Positions 20,049-30,600 of a stretch of 59,891 bases of DNA are shown one piece after another. A model generated the notes under the pieces. It searched no databases. It had not been told where the DNA came from and saw nothing but the letters and a program-made list of their open reading frames with translations. The stretch covers positions 1 through 59,891 of the forward strand of contig WRKU01000007.1 in assembly GCA_009777935.1 (NCBI GenBank), read 5' to 3'. This stretch comes from Coriobacteriia bacterium (lineage in GTDB: Bacteria; Actinomycetota; Coriobacteriia; WRKU01). The first letter of the stretch is position 1. The number at the start of each line of letters is the position of its first letter. The position numbers and the translations under genes were made by a program.

Positions 20049-21221
20049 CTACCGACGGTCTTTACGACGATGAGAACGACATCCGCCACCATGAGCCTTA
20101 AACGAATAGATCGGCTTCAGGCAATCGACGACGGTGGCGGTCGGCTCCATAAGGTGCTCGATTGTGCCGGCGTCTTTATAGGCTGCCGGCGCCTCATCGA
20201 GCGTTTCGGGGTGCACCGACGTCGAATAAATATCTTTCATGCGTGAGCGAAAATCGGCCATCGTAAGTGCCTTGCGTGCCGCGCTACGTGACATCGTACG
20301 GCCAGCACCGTGCGGGGCCGAAAAGTTCCACTCTGCGTTGCCTTTACCCGCACAGAGCAGTGAACCGTCGGCCATGTTGAACGGGATGATGAACTGCTCG
20401 CCCGCATGCGCACTCACCGCTCCCTTGCGCAACATCATCGCATCATCGACGTAGTTGTGGACCGTGTGTATTCCCGGGACATGCGGACGGCCGAGAAAGT
20501 CTACGATGTCGCGCGTGATGGCCTCACGATTAACGCGGGCAAACCGTTGCATATGCGCCATGTCGGCCAGATAGTTTTCCATCGCCGTGCCGGTGAGGTA
20601 CTTGAGTTCAAACGGCACCTCGTCGGTGCAGGTGCGCTCGGCGAGTTCTTGGTAGTGATTGGCGACTTGATATCCGATGTTGCGCGAACCACTATGAGCG
20701 ATAAGCCACTTCGTGTCGTCGGCGCCGACCGCTATCTCAATAAAATGATTGCCGCCGCCGAGTGTCCCGATCGAGCGATAAGCGCGCTCGAAATCGGCAT
20801 CGAGACTATCGGCGCAAACCATCTCCTCAAGCTTAAGGCTTTGAGCGAATTCGTGAGGTTCCTTGTGCTCGGCGTGAGTCTTGAAGCCCGACGGAATCTG
20901 TTTGCGCGTAAAACGGTCGAGCATGACCGGATCGATTTCGTCCTGCCCGAGCGAAGTGGCAAGCACACCACAGCCGATATCAACCCCCACAAGGTTCGGG
21001 CACACCGCGTCGTGAATCTGCATCGTCGTGCCAATAACACATCCAATACCGGCATGGATATCGGGCATGACGCGAATGTTGGCATCGACTGCCAGGCGCG
21101 TATCGAGCAGTGCTTTTATCTGGTCGAGCGCGGTCTTCTCGACGTGGTCGTTATAGATGATGGCAGTGCCGTATTTACCTTCGAGTTGCATAGTGAGATG
21201 CCCCCTTTCGCGCATAATCAT
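20049..21221 (-). CDS. rtcB: RtcB-family RNA ligase
   Basis: PDIHAGIGCVIGTTM, VGVDIGCGV, GGNHFIEI, HSGSRNIG, SAPHGAGRTMSR, DEAPAAYKD. Confidence 0.93.
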   Translation of the reverse strand: MIMRERGHLTMQLEGKYGTAIIYNDHVEKTALDQIKALLDTRLAVDANIRVMPDIHAGIGCVIGTTMQIHDAVCPNLVGVDIGCGVLATSLGQDEIDPVMLDRFTRKQIPSGFKTHAEHKEPHEFAQSLKLEEMVCADSLDADFERAYRSIGTLGGGNHFIEIAVGADDTKWLIAHSGSRNIGYQVANHYQELAERTCTDEVPFELKYLTGTAMENYLADMAHMQRFARVNREAITRDIVDFLGRPHVPGIHTVHNYVDDAMMLRKGAVSAHAGEQFIIPFNMADGSLLCAGKGNAEWNFSAPHGAGRTMSRSAARKALTMADFRSRMKDIYSTSVHPETLDEAPAAYKDAGTIEHLMEPTATVVDCLKPIYSFKAHGGGCRSHRRKDRR

Positions 21222-21303
21222 AGGCGTACTATAAGATCTGGGCTATCCTAGCACCTTTGTGTGAATTTTTTGTGGAGTCACCTATGTGCGCGTCATGCGT
21301 ACG

Positions 21304-21852
21304 TCATGCGTGCGGCGCGCGAAACGTGAAGGACTTGTGGCCAAGATACGAAACGATTGTCGTAAAGAAAATAGTACAGAACTGCGCAAGCAGCACGGTG
21401 GGATCGATAGCGCGACCCGCAATGATGAGCGGCGCGAGTGACCCTAAAAAGTTCGCAAATAGATGGGTGAAGGCAAACAGAAGAACACTCGCAAGAAGCT
21501 GTGCCGGTAAATAAACAGCGTATGAGCGGACGGCCTGCGGAAGGTAAGGGCCGGCAGACTGGAATGCGTAGTATTTGAGGGTGAATGCGCCAAACGGTAC
21601 CGAGAAGAACCACATAATCCATTGAACGACAAGAAAGTAGTTGTCCGCGATGACGGTCCGGATGCCTCCATAAGGTGCCAGTGCTTCAAGCGGTGTCGTC
21701 AAAAGAAAGAGCCCAAACGCAAAGAGAAGATAGCCAAATGCCGTATTGACGGCACCGGCAAGCAGGAATCGTAGCGGTTCGGGCAGACCAAAGAGCGCAC
21801 GCTTGAGCCACGCGAATGGGGCGGTGTGGGATGTATGGGGCTTTACACTCAT
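21304..21852 (-). CDS. GtrA-like membrane protein
   Basis: EPLRFLLAGAVNTAFGYLLF plus several TM helices. Confidence 0.75.
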   Translation of the reverse strand: MSVKPHTSHTAPFAWLKRALFGLPEPLRFLLAGAVNTAFGYLLFAFGLFLLTTPLEALAPYGGIRTVIADNYFLVVQWIMWFFSVPFGAFTLKYYAFQSAGPYLPQAVRSYAVYLPAQLLASVLLFAFTHLFANFLGSLAPLIIAGRAIDPTVLLAQFCTIFFTTIVSYLGHKSFTFRAPHA

Positions 21853-21890
21853 TGTGGTCTAGTATAACAGTGAGGTGACACAGACGTCAG

Positions 21891-21910
21891 TGCCGCCCCA
21901 AGGGGCGGCA
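21891..21910. terminator. Hairpin, probable terminator
   Basis: TGCCGCCCC-AA-GGGGCGGCA perfect stem. Confidence 0.6.
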
Positions 21911-21939
21911 CATTTCGTTCGTCAAAAAGAAGTAGCGAT

Positions 21940-22677
21940 CTATACGGTAACGGGCTGCTCGGTAGAGGACTCGCCCTCACTACTTACGACCCGATAGAAA
22001 CCGGCACGCGCCGTTTCCATGTAGGGCCCCACGTAAAATACTGCGAGACCAAACGTCACAATGATGAGCAGAATCCATAGGATAAAGCTCCAGTCGAGCA
22101 CGAATAGGTCGAACTTGCGACCCTTCATTATCGCCGTTGACTCGTCAACGCACTGGTTGATACCCTTGCTCGGATCCTCGAACATGAGGTACGGTGCCAT
22201 CGCATAACGGTAGGCCGCAATAATACCCGGAATAATAAGCAGCAGTGACCACAGGAAGATACGCACAGCCATCCAAAGAGAAAGTCCGAACAATTTCAGC
22301 CAGTATTCCTTGATGTCGAGCATGTTGCTGACCGTAACATCGACCCCATCGTATGCCGTCAAGGTCATGCGCTGGAAGGCGAGCATGGCGATAGCACTGA
22401 ATATGCTGATAGCGACCGTGAGAAGAGACTGCAGTCCAAATACACTAAAAAACGTGGCCAGTGCCATAGCTCCGGCGGCCTCCGGATTGTCGATAGCGGC
22501 GTTCATCTCTGCAGCGCCACCAAAGCCCGCGAGCAAGCTCATCTGCGTAAAAAAGCTCACAATACTGTTCAATATCACCGGCAGGATAAGCGCAATCGCA
22601 AACGCCGCAATCAACGCAACCAGATTGAGATTGAACATCGCCTTTGCCTTGCCTTTGACTTCCGTACGGTTATACAT
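21940..22677 (-). CDS. DUF975-type membrane protein (copy 1)
   Basis: YNRTEVKGKAKAMFNLN..., YWLKLFGLSLWMAVRIFLWSLLLIIPGIIAAYRYAMAPYLMFEDPSKG. Paralog of 25064..25822; start is approximate. Confidence 0.75.
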   Translation of the reverse strand: MYNRTEVKGKAKAMFNLNLVALIAAFAIALILPVILNSIVSFFTQMSLLAGFGGAAEMNAAIDNPEAAGAMALATFFSVFGLQSLLTVAISIFSAIAMLAFQRMTLTAYDGVDVTVSNMLDIKEYWLKLFGLSLWMAVRIFLWSLLLIIPGIIAAYRYAMAPYLMFEDPSKGINQCVDESTAIMKGRKFDLFVLDWSFILWILLIIVTFGLAVFYVGPYMETARAGFYRVVSSEGESSTEQPVTV

Positions 22678-22859
22678 GATTTGCCCCCTTTGTTTGAACA
22701 TCGCGTCCATTGTAACGCATGTCGTGTTCAGGTGGCGTGTGCGTAAAGGCTGTGACGGCTCTGTTACTTTTCCGTCATGAGCAAATTTTTTTCGCACAGG
22801 TGCCGCATACATGTTACTCTGTAACCTTCGTAATTTTCCGGATATAAAGGAGAAAGGTT

Positions 22860-23498
22860 ATGGAAGAAGCGAAACAACCGGCTCGTACGCAGAGTGCGAG
22901 CAACACCCCGGTTCCCGAGTGGGCCAACCCAACACCGGCAGGACTGGTGGCCCTTGCGGTCGCTTGCTTTTGCTTTTTTGCACTCCTCAACGGCTTTGTT
23001 GAGACCTCGGCACTACCGCTCATCGGATGTTGGCTCATCGGTGGTTTCGTCATTCAGGTTATCGTCGCGCTCCTTGATCTGAAGAACAAGAACTTCGTCG
23101 GCGGAAACACCTTTCTGTTCTTTAGCGGGTTTTTTATGCTCGCCGGCGGTCTGGAGATGTTCGTTAAGTATCACGGTGTTCTCACGGGTGTGCCGGTCGA
23201 TGCGCGTATCGACGGCTGGGCATGGCTGGCGCTGGCAATCGTCGTGCTCCTGTGGACGCCAGCATTCATGAAGCCGTTTAGCCTGCTTTCGCTGATTGTA
23301 CTGACACTCAACGTTGCGCTGCCGTTTATCGTCGTGCTCGATCTGGGCATCCTGCCGATGACGTGGGCACCGGTTCCCGCGTACGCGCTGCTCGTAGCCG
23401 GATGCCTTGGCATCTACCTGAGCGCTGCAATGATTGTAAACGGCGCACTCGGCAAGACGTTCTACCCTGTCATTGGACCACGCACACCAAAAAAGTAG
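22860..23498 (+). CDS. GPR1/FUN34/YaaH (acetate/succinate) transporter
   Basis: EWANPTPAGLVALAVACFCFF (NPxP family motif), six TM helices. Confidence 0.85.
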   Translation: MEEAKQPARTQSASNTPVPEWANPTPAGLVALAVACFCFFALLNGFVETSALPLIGCWLIGGFVIQVIVALLDLKNKNFVGGNTFLFFSGFFMLAGGLEMFVKYHGVLTGVPVDARIDGWAWLALAIVVLLWTPAFMKPFSLLSLIVLTLNVALPFIVVLDLGILPMTWAPVPAYALLVAGCLGIYLSAAMIVNGALGKTFYPVIGPRTPKK

Positions 23499-23530
23499 GC
23501 AGTGTATTGTCGGACGTTGGAAAACCTCGA

Positions 23531-23554
23531 AAAACCCCGCTTCGGCGGGGTTTT
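23531..23554. terminator. Rho-independent terminator
   Basis: AAAACCCCGC-TTCG-GCGGGGTTTT. Confidence 0.9.
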
Positions 23555-23581
23555 CGTTTCGTAAGGTCGTGGTTGCGCAGA

Positions 23582-24427
23582 TTAAAACGAGACGATAAAG
23601 CCTTTCTCGTCAGTATAGTATGAGCACAGCCCACGCGTGGACGTAAGCCGCACATCCTTGACGTTGGCGACCGCTTCAATCTTCTCTTTAAGCTTGAGCG
23701 CGATATCGTGGCTGTCGCAACAATCGATGATAATGCGTACGCCTTCGAGATTTTTGAAGCCCTGCATGCGTTCGACCATCGTGCGCAGCATTGCGTTTTC
23801 TCCACGCGGCTTATCGAGTACTTCAATAGTGCCTTCGTCGGTCGCCTCAGCGACAGGACGAACGCGCAAAATCTGACCGAGCATACCCTGATATTTGGGC
23901 ATACGTCCGTTCTTGATAAGATTGTCAAAGGATGCAAGCGAGAAGAGCAACTTGATATTTTTCGCATGCGCTTCGGTACGTTTGACTACCTCGTCGAACA
24001 CGGTTCCTTCACGAATCAGACGCTCGGCTTCCTCGGCAATAAGCGCCAGCTTGCCGCCGGTTCCACATGAGTCAACGACGTGAATATTGCGTGACGGATC
24101 CTCGGAAAGCACGAGTGCCTTCGCTTGAAGTGCCACATCGTACGTGCCACTTAACGCTGAAGTTAACGTGATGCAGATGGTGTTTTTTGCCGCACGAAAC
24201 CGCTCCGCAAACTCGCCAACGGACGGACACGCGCTACTGCTCGCCGTCTTGCTCTCCTTCATTTTGCGCATCATATCTGCAACATCAAGCTTGGCGTTGT
24301 CGATAAACTCCTTGCTATCGATAATAATCTTCATCGGTACAATCGAGCGCGCGATACCTCCCCCAAGGTCGGCATCGTCGAGATTGCTTGAGCTATCAAG
24401 CACAAGATTCCAGTTCGTAGCGGTCAT
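23582..24427 (-). CDS. DegV family protein
   Basis: NWNLVLDSSSNLDD, PSVGEFAERFRA, ITLTSALSGTYDVALQA, VVDSCGTGGKLALIAEEAERL. Confidence 0.85.
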   Translation of the reverse strand: MTATNWNLVLDSSSNLDDADLGGGIARSIVPMKIIIDSKEFIDNAKLDVADMMRKMKESKTASSSACPSVGEFAERFRAAKNTICITLTSALSGTYDVALQAKALVLSEDPSRNIHVVDSCGTGGKLALIAEEAERLIREGTVFDEVVKRTEAHAKNIKLLFSLASFDNLIKNGRMPKYQGMLGQILRVRPVAEATDEGTIEVLDKPRGENAMLRTMVERMQGFKNLEGVRIIIDCCDSHDIALKLKEKIEAVANVKDVRLTSTRGLCSYYTDEKGFIVSF

Positions 24428-24532
24428 AAGAGGATCCCTTCTGTTGACGTGTACATGGTTTTTATGTGTTGGCTTACAGGATAGCATGTTACAATGGCGG
24501 TGTGGTACCGTTCTTGGTGAAAGGAGTTTTCG

Positions 24533-24667
24533 ATGACCAAATATGTGTGCGGATGCTGTGGCTGGACGTACAACCGTGATGTCGCTTTTGAAAAACTTCC
24601 CGACGACTTTTGCTGTCCCATGTGTAAGGCTCCGAAAGACACGTTCAAGAAAGTTGAGGAGGAGTGA
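24533..24667 (+). CDS. Rubredoxin (44 aa; absent from supplied ORF track)
   Basis: MTKYVCGCCGWTYNRDVAFEKLPDDFCCPMCKAPKDTFKKVEEE, with two CxxC motifs; AAAGGAG RBS upstream. Confidence 0.85.
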   Translation: MTKYVCGCCGWTYNRDVAFEKLPDDFCCPMCKAPKDTFKKVEEE

Positions 24668-25050
24668 CGACTTTCGATACGAAGGCCGAACGAGCGCGCG
24701 ACCTCGCAACTTCGACAGAGTACGCAATCGTCATCACTACCTGCGCCGACAGAGATTCGGCGAAGATTATTGCGCGACAACTTCTTGAAGATAAGTTGAC
24801 CGCATGCGTCCAACTCTTTCCTATCGAAAGCATATACATCTGGCAAGATGAGCTCTGCGAGAATGGCGAGGTCATGCTGCTCATCAAGACGCGAACGGTG
24901 CTCTTTCAGCGCGTCGCGGGCTGCATCAAGAGAAATCATCCATACAAGGTGCCCGAAATTGTACAGGTTCCCCTCACGAGCGGTCTGCCCGAGTACCTCA
25001 GCTGGATCGATGACAACACCCAGTGGGACCCGGCTCGATGCTCATTTTGA
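24664..25050 (+). CDS. cutA: CutA-like divalent-cation tolerance protein
   Basis: ARQLLEDKLTACVQLFPIESIYIWQDELCENGEVMLLIKT...HPYKVPEIVQVPL. Confidence 0.9.
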   Translation: MTTFDTKAERARDLATSTEYAIVITTCADRDSAKIIARQLLEDKLTACVQLFPIESIYIWQDELCENGEVMLLIKTRTVLFQRVAGCIKRNHPYKVPEIVQVPLTSGLPEYLSWIDDNTQWDPARCSF

Positions 25051-25063
25051 GCTTGCCAAGGCT

Positions 25064-25822
25064 TTAGCAATCTGCAACCATCTCAGCCGTCATTATGTCG
25101 GTACTAGCGCTCGTATTATCGCTTTTCGGCACTACTTCTCGATAAAAACCGGCACGGGTTAATGTGTGATACGGCGTCACAAAAAATGTAGCAATTCCAC
25201 CCGTGAACACCACCAGAAGTCCCCATAAAATGAAGCTCAAATCAAGCGTAAAAAGCGCACCCTTGCGACCCTTCATAAGCATGGAAGATTCGGTAATACA
25301 TTGTGCGGGACTTTTTCCGGGATTCTCAAACAAAATATAGGGGGCCAATGCATAGCGATACATTGCGACAATGCCTGGAATGACAAAAAGAAGCGACCAG
25401 AGAAATATCTTGAATCCCATCCAAAAATTAAGCCAGAGTAGCTTTGACCAATATTCCTTGACATCAACCAAACTCTCAACCTCAACAGCGACTCCATCAT
25501 GCGCCCGCAGACACATGCGCTGATATGCCGACATCGGAAGAGAACTTAAAAGACTTGCCCCGATGAGAATGATGATAAGGAATGTCGAGAGCATGAGGAG
25601 GACAGCGAGCAATATAAAAAGGACTATGAGTGCCTCTGGAGCATCTGCGTTAAGACTGGATAGTGAAGACGTACTGGTGGTATCCCACGTGCTGTAGGCA
25701 CCCGAACCTCCTACTATCAGTGTCGGCAACGCCACGGCAAGAGCATACCCTAACATCAAGTGCCACGTGTTGCGATCAAAAACCTCTTTGGCTTTTGTCT
25801 TGAGAGCTATATGATTTGTCAT
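25064..25822 (-). CDS. DUF975-type membrane protein (copy 2)
   Basis: KEYWSKLLWLNFWMGFKIFLWSLLFVIPGIVAMYRYALAPYILFENPGKS; similar to copy 1. Confidence 0.75.
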   Translation of the reverse strand: MTNHIALKTKAKEVFDRNTWHLMLGYALAVALPTLIVGGSGAYSTWDTTSTSSLSSLNADAPEALIVLFILLAVLLMLSTFLIIILIGASLLSSLPMSAYQRMCLRAHDGVAVEVESLVDVKEYWSKLLWLNFWMGFKIFLWSLLFVIPGIVAMYRYALAPYILFENPGKSPAQCITESSMLMKGRKGALFTLDLSFILWGLLVVFTGGIATFFVTPYHTLTRAGFYREVVPKSDNTSASTDIMTAEMVADC

Positions 25823-25878
25823 GACGCACTCCCTTCAGTCGTTGTATTTATCATAACGCATTGGACTCTCGGTGAAGC

Positions 25879-26634
25879 CTACTCCCCTGCTACTTCGGGC
25901 AGCAGCTCCAGTAGTTGGGGTAACGCGGTAATCACCGGCACCTCACCGACGCCGCTCGCAACGTCGACGGTAGGGTCAAAATTCTCGCCCTCATCAAGGC
26001 GCACGAGCACCGGGTGCATCCCGACCGCCGCGCTTCCTTCGACGTCCGCAGTAGGATGGTCGCCCACATGCACGGCCTCTTCCGGCAGCACGCCGAGCCT
26101 ATCGAGCGTCAGGTGAAATGCGCCCGGCAATGGCTTGTGGACTCCTGCTGCCGCGCTTGCGGTCACGACCTCAAAGTACGAACCAAGGCCGACCGACCGC
26201 AGTAATTCTTCGAGTCCTGCACCCCAGTTTGAGATGACCGCAAGCCGATAGCCGCGCCGTCGCAGCTCCTCAAGCGTCGCCTCAGTCCCCTTAAAAAGCT
26301 GCCATCGCGCACCGGCATCAAACTCGTCGTAGCAGGCCTCTGCAATCTCGGCGATCTGTCGATCGACGCCAACCGCACGACACACCTGCGCAAAACCGTT
26401 AATCCACATCTCGCGCTGGCGCGCCTCTTCGGACCAAAACGACTCATCACGTTCGTATTCCTGAGCATAGTAGCGATCAAAGACGCCCATCTCAGCATCA
26501 AGATGCGCGGGAGGAATCTGCCAGCCAAAACGTAAGAGCACCTCGCTCATTACGGTGCCGGTCGACGGGTATGGCCGCAGCAGCGTATTTCCCACATCAA
26601 AACACACCGCGCGTATGTTACGAAAAATTCTCAT
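25879..26634 (-). CDS. HAD-superfamily hydrolase
   Basis: VCFDVGNTLLRPY, LAVISNWG, VHVGDHPTADVEGSAAVGM. Confidence 0.88.
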   Translation of the reverse strand: MRIFRNIRAVCFDVGNTLLRPYPSTGTVMSEVLLRFGWQIPPAHLDAEMGVFDRYYAQEYERDESFWSEEARQREMWINGFAQVCRAVGVDRQIAEIAEACYDEFDAGARWQLFKGTEATLEELRRRGYRLAVISNWGAGLEELLRSVGLGSYFEVVTASAAAGVHKPLPGAFHLTLDRLGVLPEEAVHVGDHPTADVEGSAAVGMHPVLVRLDEGENFDPTVDVASGVGEVPVITALPQLLELLPEVAGE

Positions 26635-26657
26635 GCTTACTACTATATACTATACTC

Positions 26658-27641
26658 ATGGCTTCGCTGTTGCTTGATAGATATCGCCCACTTGCGCCGC
26701 TTGGGAGCGGCGGTCAGGCCGATGTCTTCGTCGCGTTCGATGAGCAGATGAAACGACGCGTCGCTATCAAACAGGTCGCTCTCAGCGATGTCCATGCGAG
26801 TGCCGCGGCTCTCGAAGAAGCGCGTACCGCCGCGATGCTCAACCACCCTAACATCGTCACCATGTACGACCTTAAAATCACCGAGCAGACCGCCTATCTC
26901 ATTATGGAATATATCGATGGCGTCACCCTTGCCGATATTGCGAGCGAAGATATCACCGATGAGATTATCGCCACGGTTGCACGAGATGTGGGCGATGCGC
27001 TCATTTTTGCACATAAAAACGGTGTGCTTCACCTCGATATTAAGCCTGCAAATATCCTCATCAATCACGAAGGGCATGCTAAGGTCATCGATTTTGGCGT
27101 CTCGGCGCTTTCGCAGGCAACCGGCCAGCCAAGCGCAACGGCCGGCACGATTGGCTATATGCCGCTCGAACAGCTTACCGGCCGCGCCGTCACATCTGCG
27201 ACCGATGACTGGGCGTACGCCGCCGTCATCTACGAGTTACTTGCCGATGAGTTCCCCTACGAGGAACAGTACGCCGCCGCGCGCAACCTGCGCAAAGCGC
27301 CCGATGCGCTCACCACCATGCAGAAACTCCAGACGGTCGGTGAACCGGCTCTCCTGCAGACCGAAAACCCCCCGCTCAACGATGCACTCGCCACCGCGCT
27401 CACGCGCAACCCCGAAGCACGGTTTGCGACAACGAAAGACTGCCGTGACGCGCTCCTCAAAGAGCTTCCTGCACCGCGTGCCGGTCGCACGCAACTCGCT
27501 GCTATCGTCGCCGCGCTCACCGACGACGACGCCGAACACATCACCAGCGCCGCAACCGCGCGCTCACCGTTTGCTGGTTGTTTTAGCGTAGTCACCGGCA
27601 TCGTCGTGTTCTTGCTCCTGCTCGCCGGTCTCTTGTACTAA
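26658..27641 (+). CDS. Serine/threonine protein kinase with C-terminal TM
   Basis: LGSGGQADVFVAFD, VAIKQV, LHLDIKPANILINHEGHAKVIDFGVS; C-terminal hydrophobic helix. Confidence 0.9.
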   Translation: MASLLLDRYRPLAPLGSGGQADVFVAFDEQMKRRVAIKQVALSDVHASAAALEEARTAAMLNHPNIVTMYDLKITEQTAYLIMEYIDGVTLADIASEDITDEIIATVARDVGDALIFAHKNGVLHLDIKPANILINHEGHAKVIDFGVSALSQATGQPSATAGTIGYMPLEQLTGRAVTSATDDWAYAAVIYELLADEFPYEEQYAAARNLRKAPDALTTMQKLQTVGEPALLQTENPPLNDALATALTRNPEARFATTKDCRDALLKELPAPRAGRTQLAAIVAALTDDDAEHITSAATARSPFAGCFSVVTGIVVFLLLLAGLLY

Positions 27642-30600
27642 TCTTTGAGTGGGCGCCATACTCTCTCGGCGGCACCGGCCAAAAACACCAGCGCTCCAGC
27701 CAACAGGAGTATCCACGCCATTAGATTATTGCTATCGCCCGTTGTAGGATTCGTGTTCGAACCGCCACCGTTATCGTCCGGATTGGGCGTCGGTCCTGGT
27801 CCTGGTGGTGGATCGGGATCTGGTCGCGGTGTTGCGCGATACGTATTGGTAACCGTTACGCCCAGCGCATCATCGGCAGTCAGATGGACGATGTCGCCCA
27901 CAGAATATCCGACCACATAATCGGCTGACACCGGAACGTCCTCGGTAATCCGATAGTCTCCCGGAATAAGTTCGATGAGCTCAATATGCTTCTGTACGCT
28001 CAACGTGAGGTCTGCATACAACGTCATACCACCCCAGGTATAGGTGCCATCCGTGTTAGCCACCGGCGCATCCACCGCTGGCACGAGACTGGGCAAGCCC
28101 GTCCCACCGTCCCACTCGACGACCCAGAGGACACCGTCAGAATCGATCTCGCCCATAAAGGCATAGGTGCGCGCAGACGCACTCTCCCCTTCAAACGTAA
28201 ATACTAAAACGTTGCCGAGATACGGAGGTATCGCATTCGCATCTGCCGTACGTTCGTTGGTCAATCGCAACGTAAAGGTCGTATCGGTGCTCGCAAACGC
28301 CGCCCAATCACCGGCGAGCTGCTTGTCGATAATCACGCGCCCCTCACTGCGATGTAGATACGAGTTAACGATCGTCACGTCGACGTTGCCGTCCGGCACC
28401 ATTGCAATGACTCCGCTTATCGGGCCCGGAACACCAATCTCGCTTGTGCCGTCGATAAACCGTATCGTGTGCCCGTCGGCAACGTTGAGTTCTTCGATAG
28501 CGTATTCGAGATTTGACTCGGCCGGTATGTTGGACAGCGCGAGAGGCACATCGACGCTCACCGGAAGCTGCGAGGTCACCGGCCCTGCATAACCGTCCTC
28601 GGTAATAACGGGATCGCCCCCCTCAGGGGCATCGTTGCCGACACACATAAAGCTACCGTCAGGCTGCGGCACCGGCGCAAACAGGAGCACTCGGTTGTTG
28701 GTGACATCCCACACGCGCACCATAAACTCAGTGGCGGCGGTCACGCTCCAGTCAGCAGGATAGCCCTGCAATACCTTGCTAACCGTCAGATCGCCGAAGA
28801 CCGGGTCGGGAACCCATGTGTCGAACGTATTCGTCACCGTTGCATTAACGGCGAGTGCCCCTATCGGCGGCGTAACGGCAAACGTACCGTCACCGGCCGT
28901 ACCCCCAACCGTATAGGTCGCCGTGTAGGTACCGTGCGTCGCCGTCTGATCTACCTCAACGATTTGGTAGTTGCCCTGCGGCAAACCATCGATGGTAGCA
29001 GGTGCCATAACGCTTATGAGCACATAGTCAAGCGGCACATCGGGCAGTGTACTCACTTCAATGGGATTGCCCTCGGCATCGACAAGAACACCACCGCTCG
29101 TAAATTCGCCCACGTAGGTATACGTTGTCGAACCGGCCGTCTCTTCTTCAAGTATAAATGCGAGGTCGTTGCCGGTATCGACGTTGACGACCTGCGTCTC
29201 AAACATCGTCGAGTTAAGCACGCCCCAGTTCGCCCAATCACCGGCAAGCTGCTTATTGATGGTCAGGCTGCCGGTAAGGATACTTGAGTCGAACGTATTG
29301 ATAACCGTCACACCTATCGCGCTCTCATCCTCAATGTGAATCGCACCGCCGTTTTCTACCGAGGCGGTATAGGTGCCGCTCGGGTCGAGGAGCTCGGAGA
29401 CCTGATAGTCATCGGGGACGAGCCCGCTGAGCAAGGCTGGTTTGTTCACGCTAATCGCAAGACCGGTGCCAAGCGTCGGGTACGCAGCAAGATTGCTCTC
29501 CAGCGTGCCGGCCGGCTCATATGTCCACGTGGCACTTCCGCCTCCAGTGCCGTCCCACTGCAACTGATAGACCTCGCCGGTCGCCTCGTCGAGCAGCCCC
29601 CAATACGTGTACGAGCTCATCGTCGGGTCGGTGGTGTCGGCGTTTTGCGTAAAGAGAAGCAGCTTGCCGTCCTCGGTTATATTCGTTGCGCGCGCCGTGA
29701 ACACCGTATCATCATCGACATCGTAGTCTGCATAGTCGCCGGCAAGCTGCTTGTAGACGATCGCCTTACCTTCTTGTTGGTTGAGGTAGCTGTTGACGAT
29801 GGTGGCGTTGCGGCTTCCGTCGTGCTCAATAACGATACCGCCGGCCTCAGTGTCATCGGTAATGTCCACACCACCGACGACGAGCCGCACCGCGTGTCCG
29901 TCGGTCACGTTGATTTCGCGCACGGTGTAGTGGTGGTCGGTGCCGGGGAACAGATTCGACACAACGATCGGGCTGTTAACACTCAGATCAAGATAGTCCA
30001 ACGCCGTTGATAGGTCGCCGGTCCACGTCGGGTCATCGAGCGTGCGGTTTCCATCTGAGTCGCTGGAGCCAACGTGACGCCACGTCCCATCCGATAGTGG
30101 CGTTGGGTCAAAGAGCAGGTAGTTGCCTGTCGTCATATCCCATATGCGGATATCGAAGACGGTATCGTCATCGACATCCCAGTCCTGCGGATAGCCGAGT
30201 AACTCCTTAAATATCGAGAGGTTACTCTCGCCGTGCACAAAGGTATTTGTCACCATAGCGTTGAGTATGCCGGCAGGTGGTACAACTCCCTGTGTGCCGC
30301 TAACCCCGTCGAAGCTGTAGACGGCCTGCCACCATGCGCCGCTCGGCGATGTCGTCGACAAGAGCTCACCGTTAAAATCAAGCTCATGGACCTCGTATGG
30401 CCCCGGCCAGAGATTCGAGAGCCCTACCTGTTCGAGCTCGGTGAGCGAGATGACGGTCAGTACATCGGCGGTACCGGCATCATAGCGATCTTCCCAGTAA
30501 TCGTCGCTAAACTGCCACGCGGCAGGATCGCTGATGTCAAGGCCGCCATTACCGACACAGAAGAGCGTGCCCTCAACCCAGCCGGGACTTGTCCAGCCAT

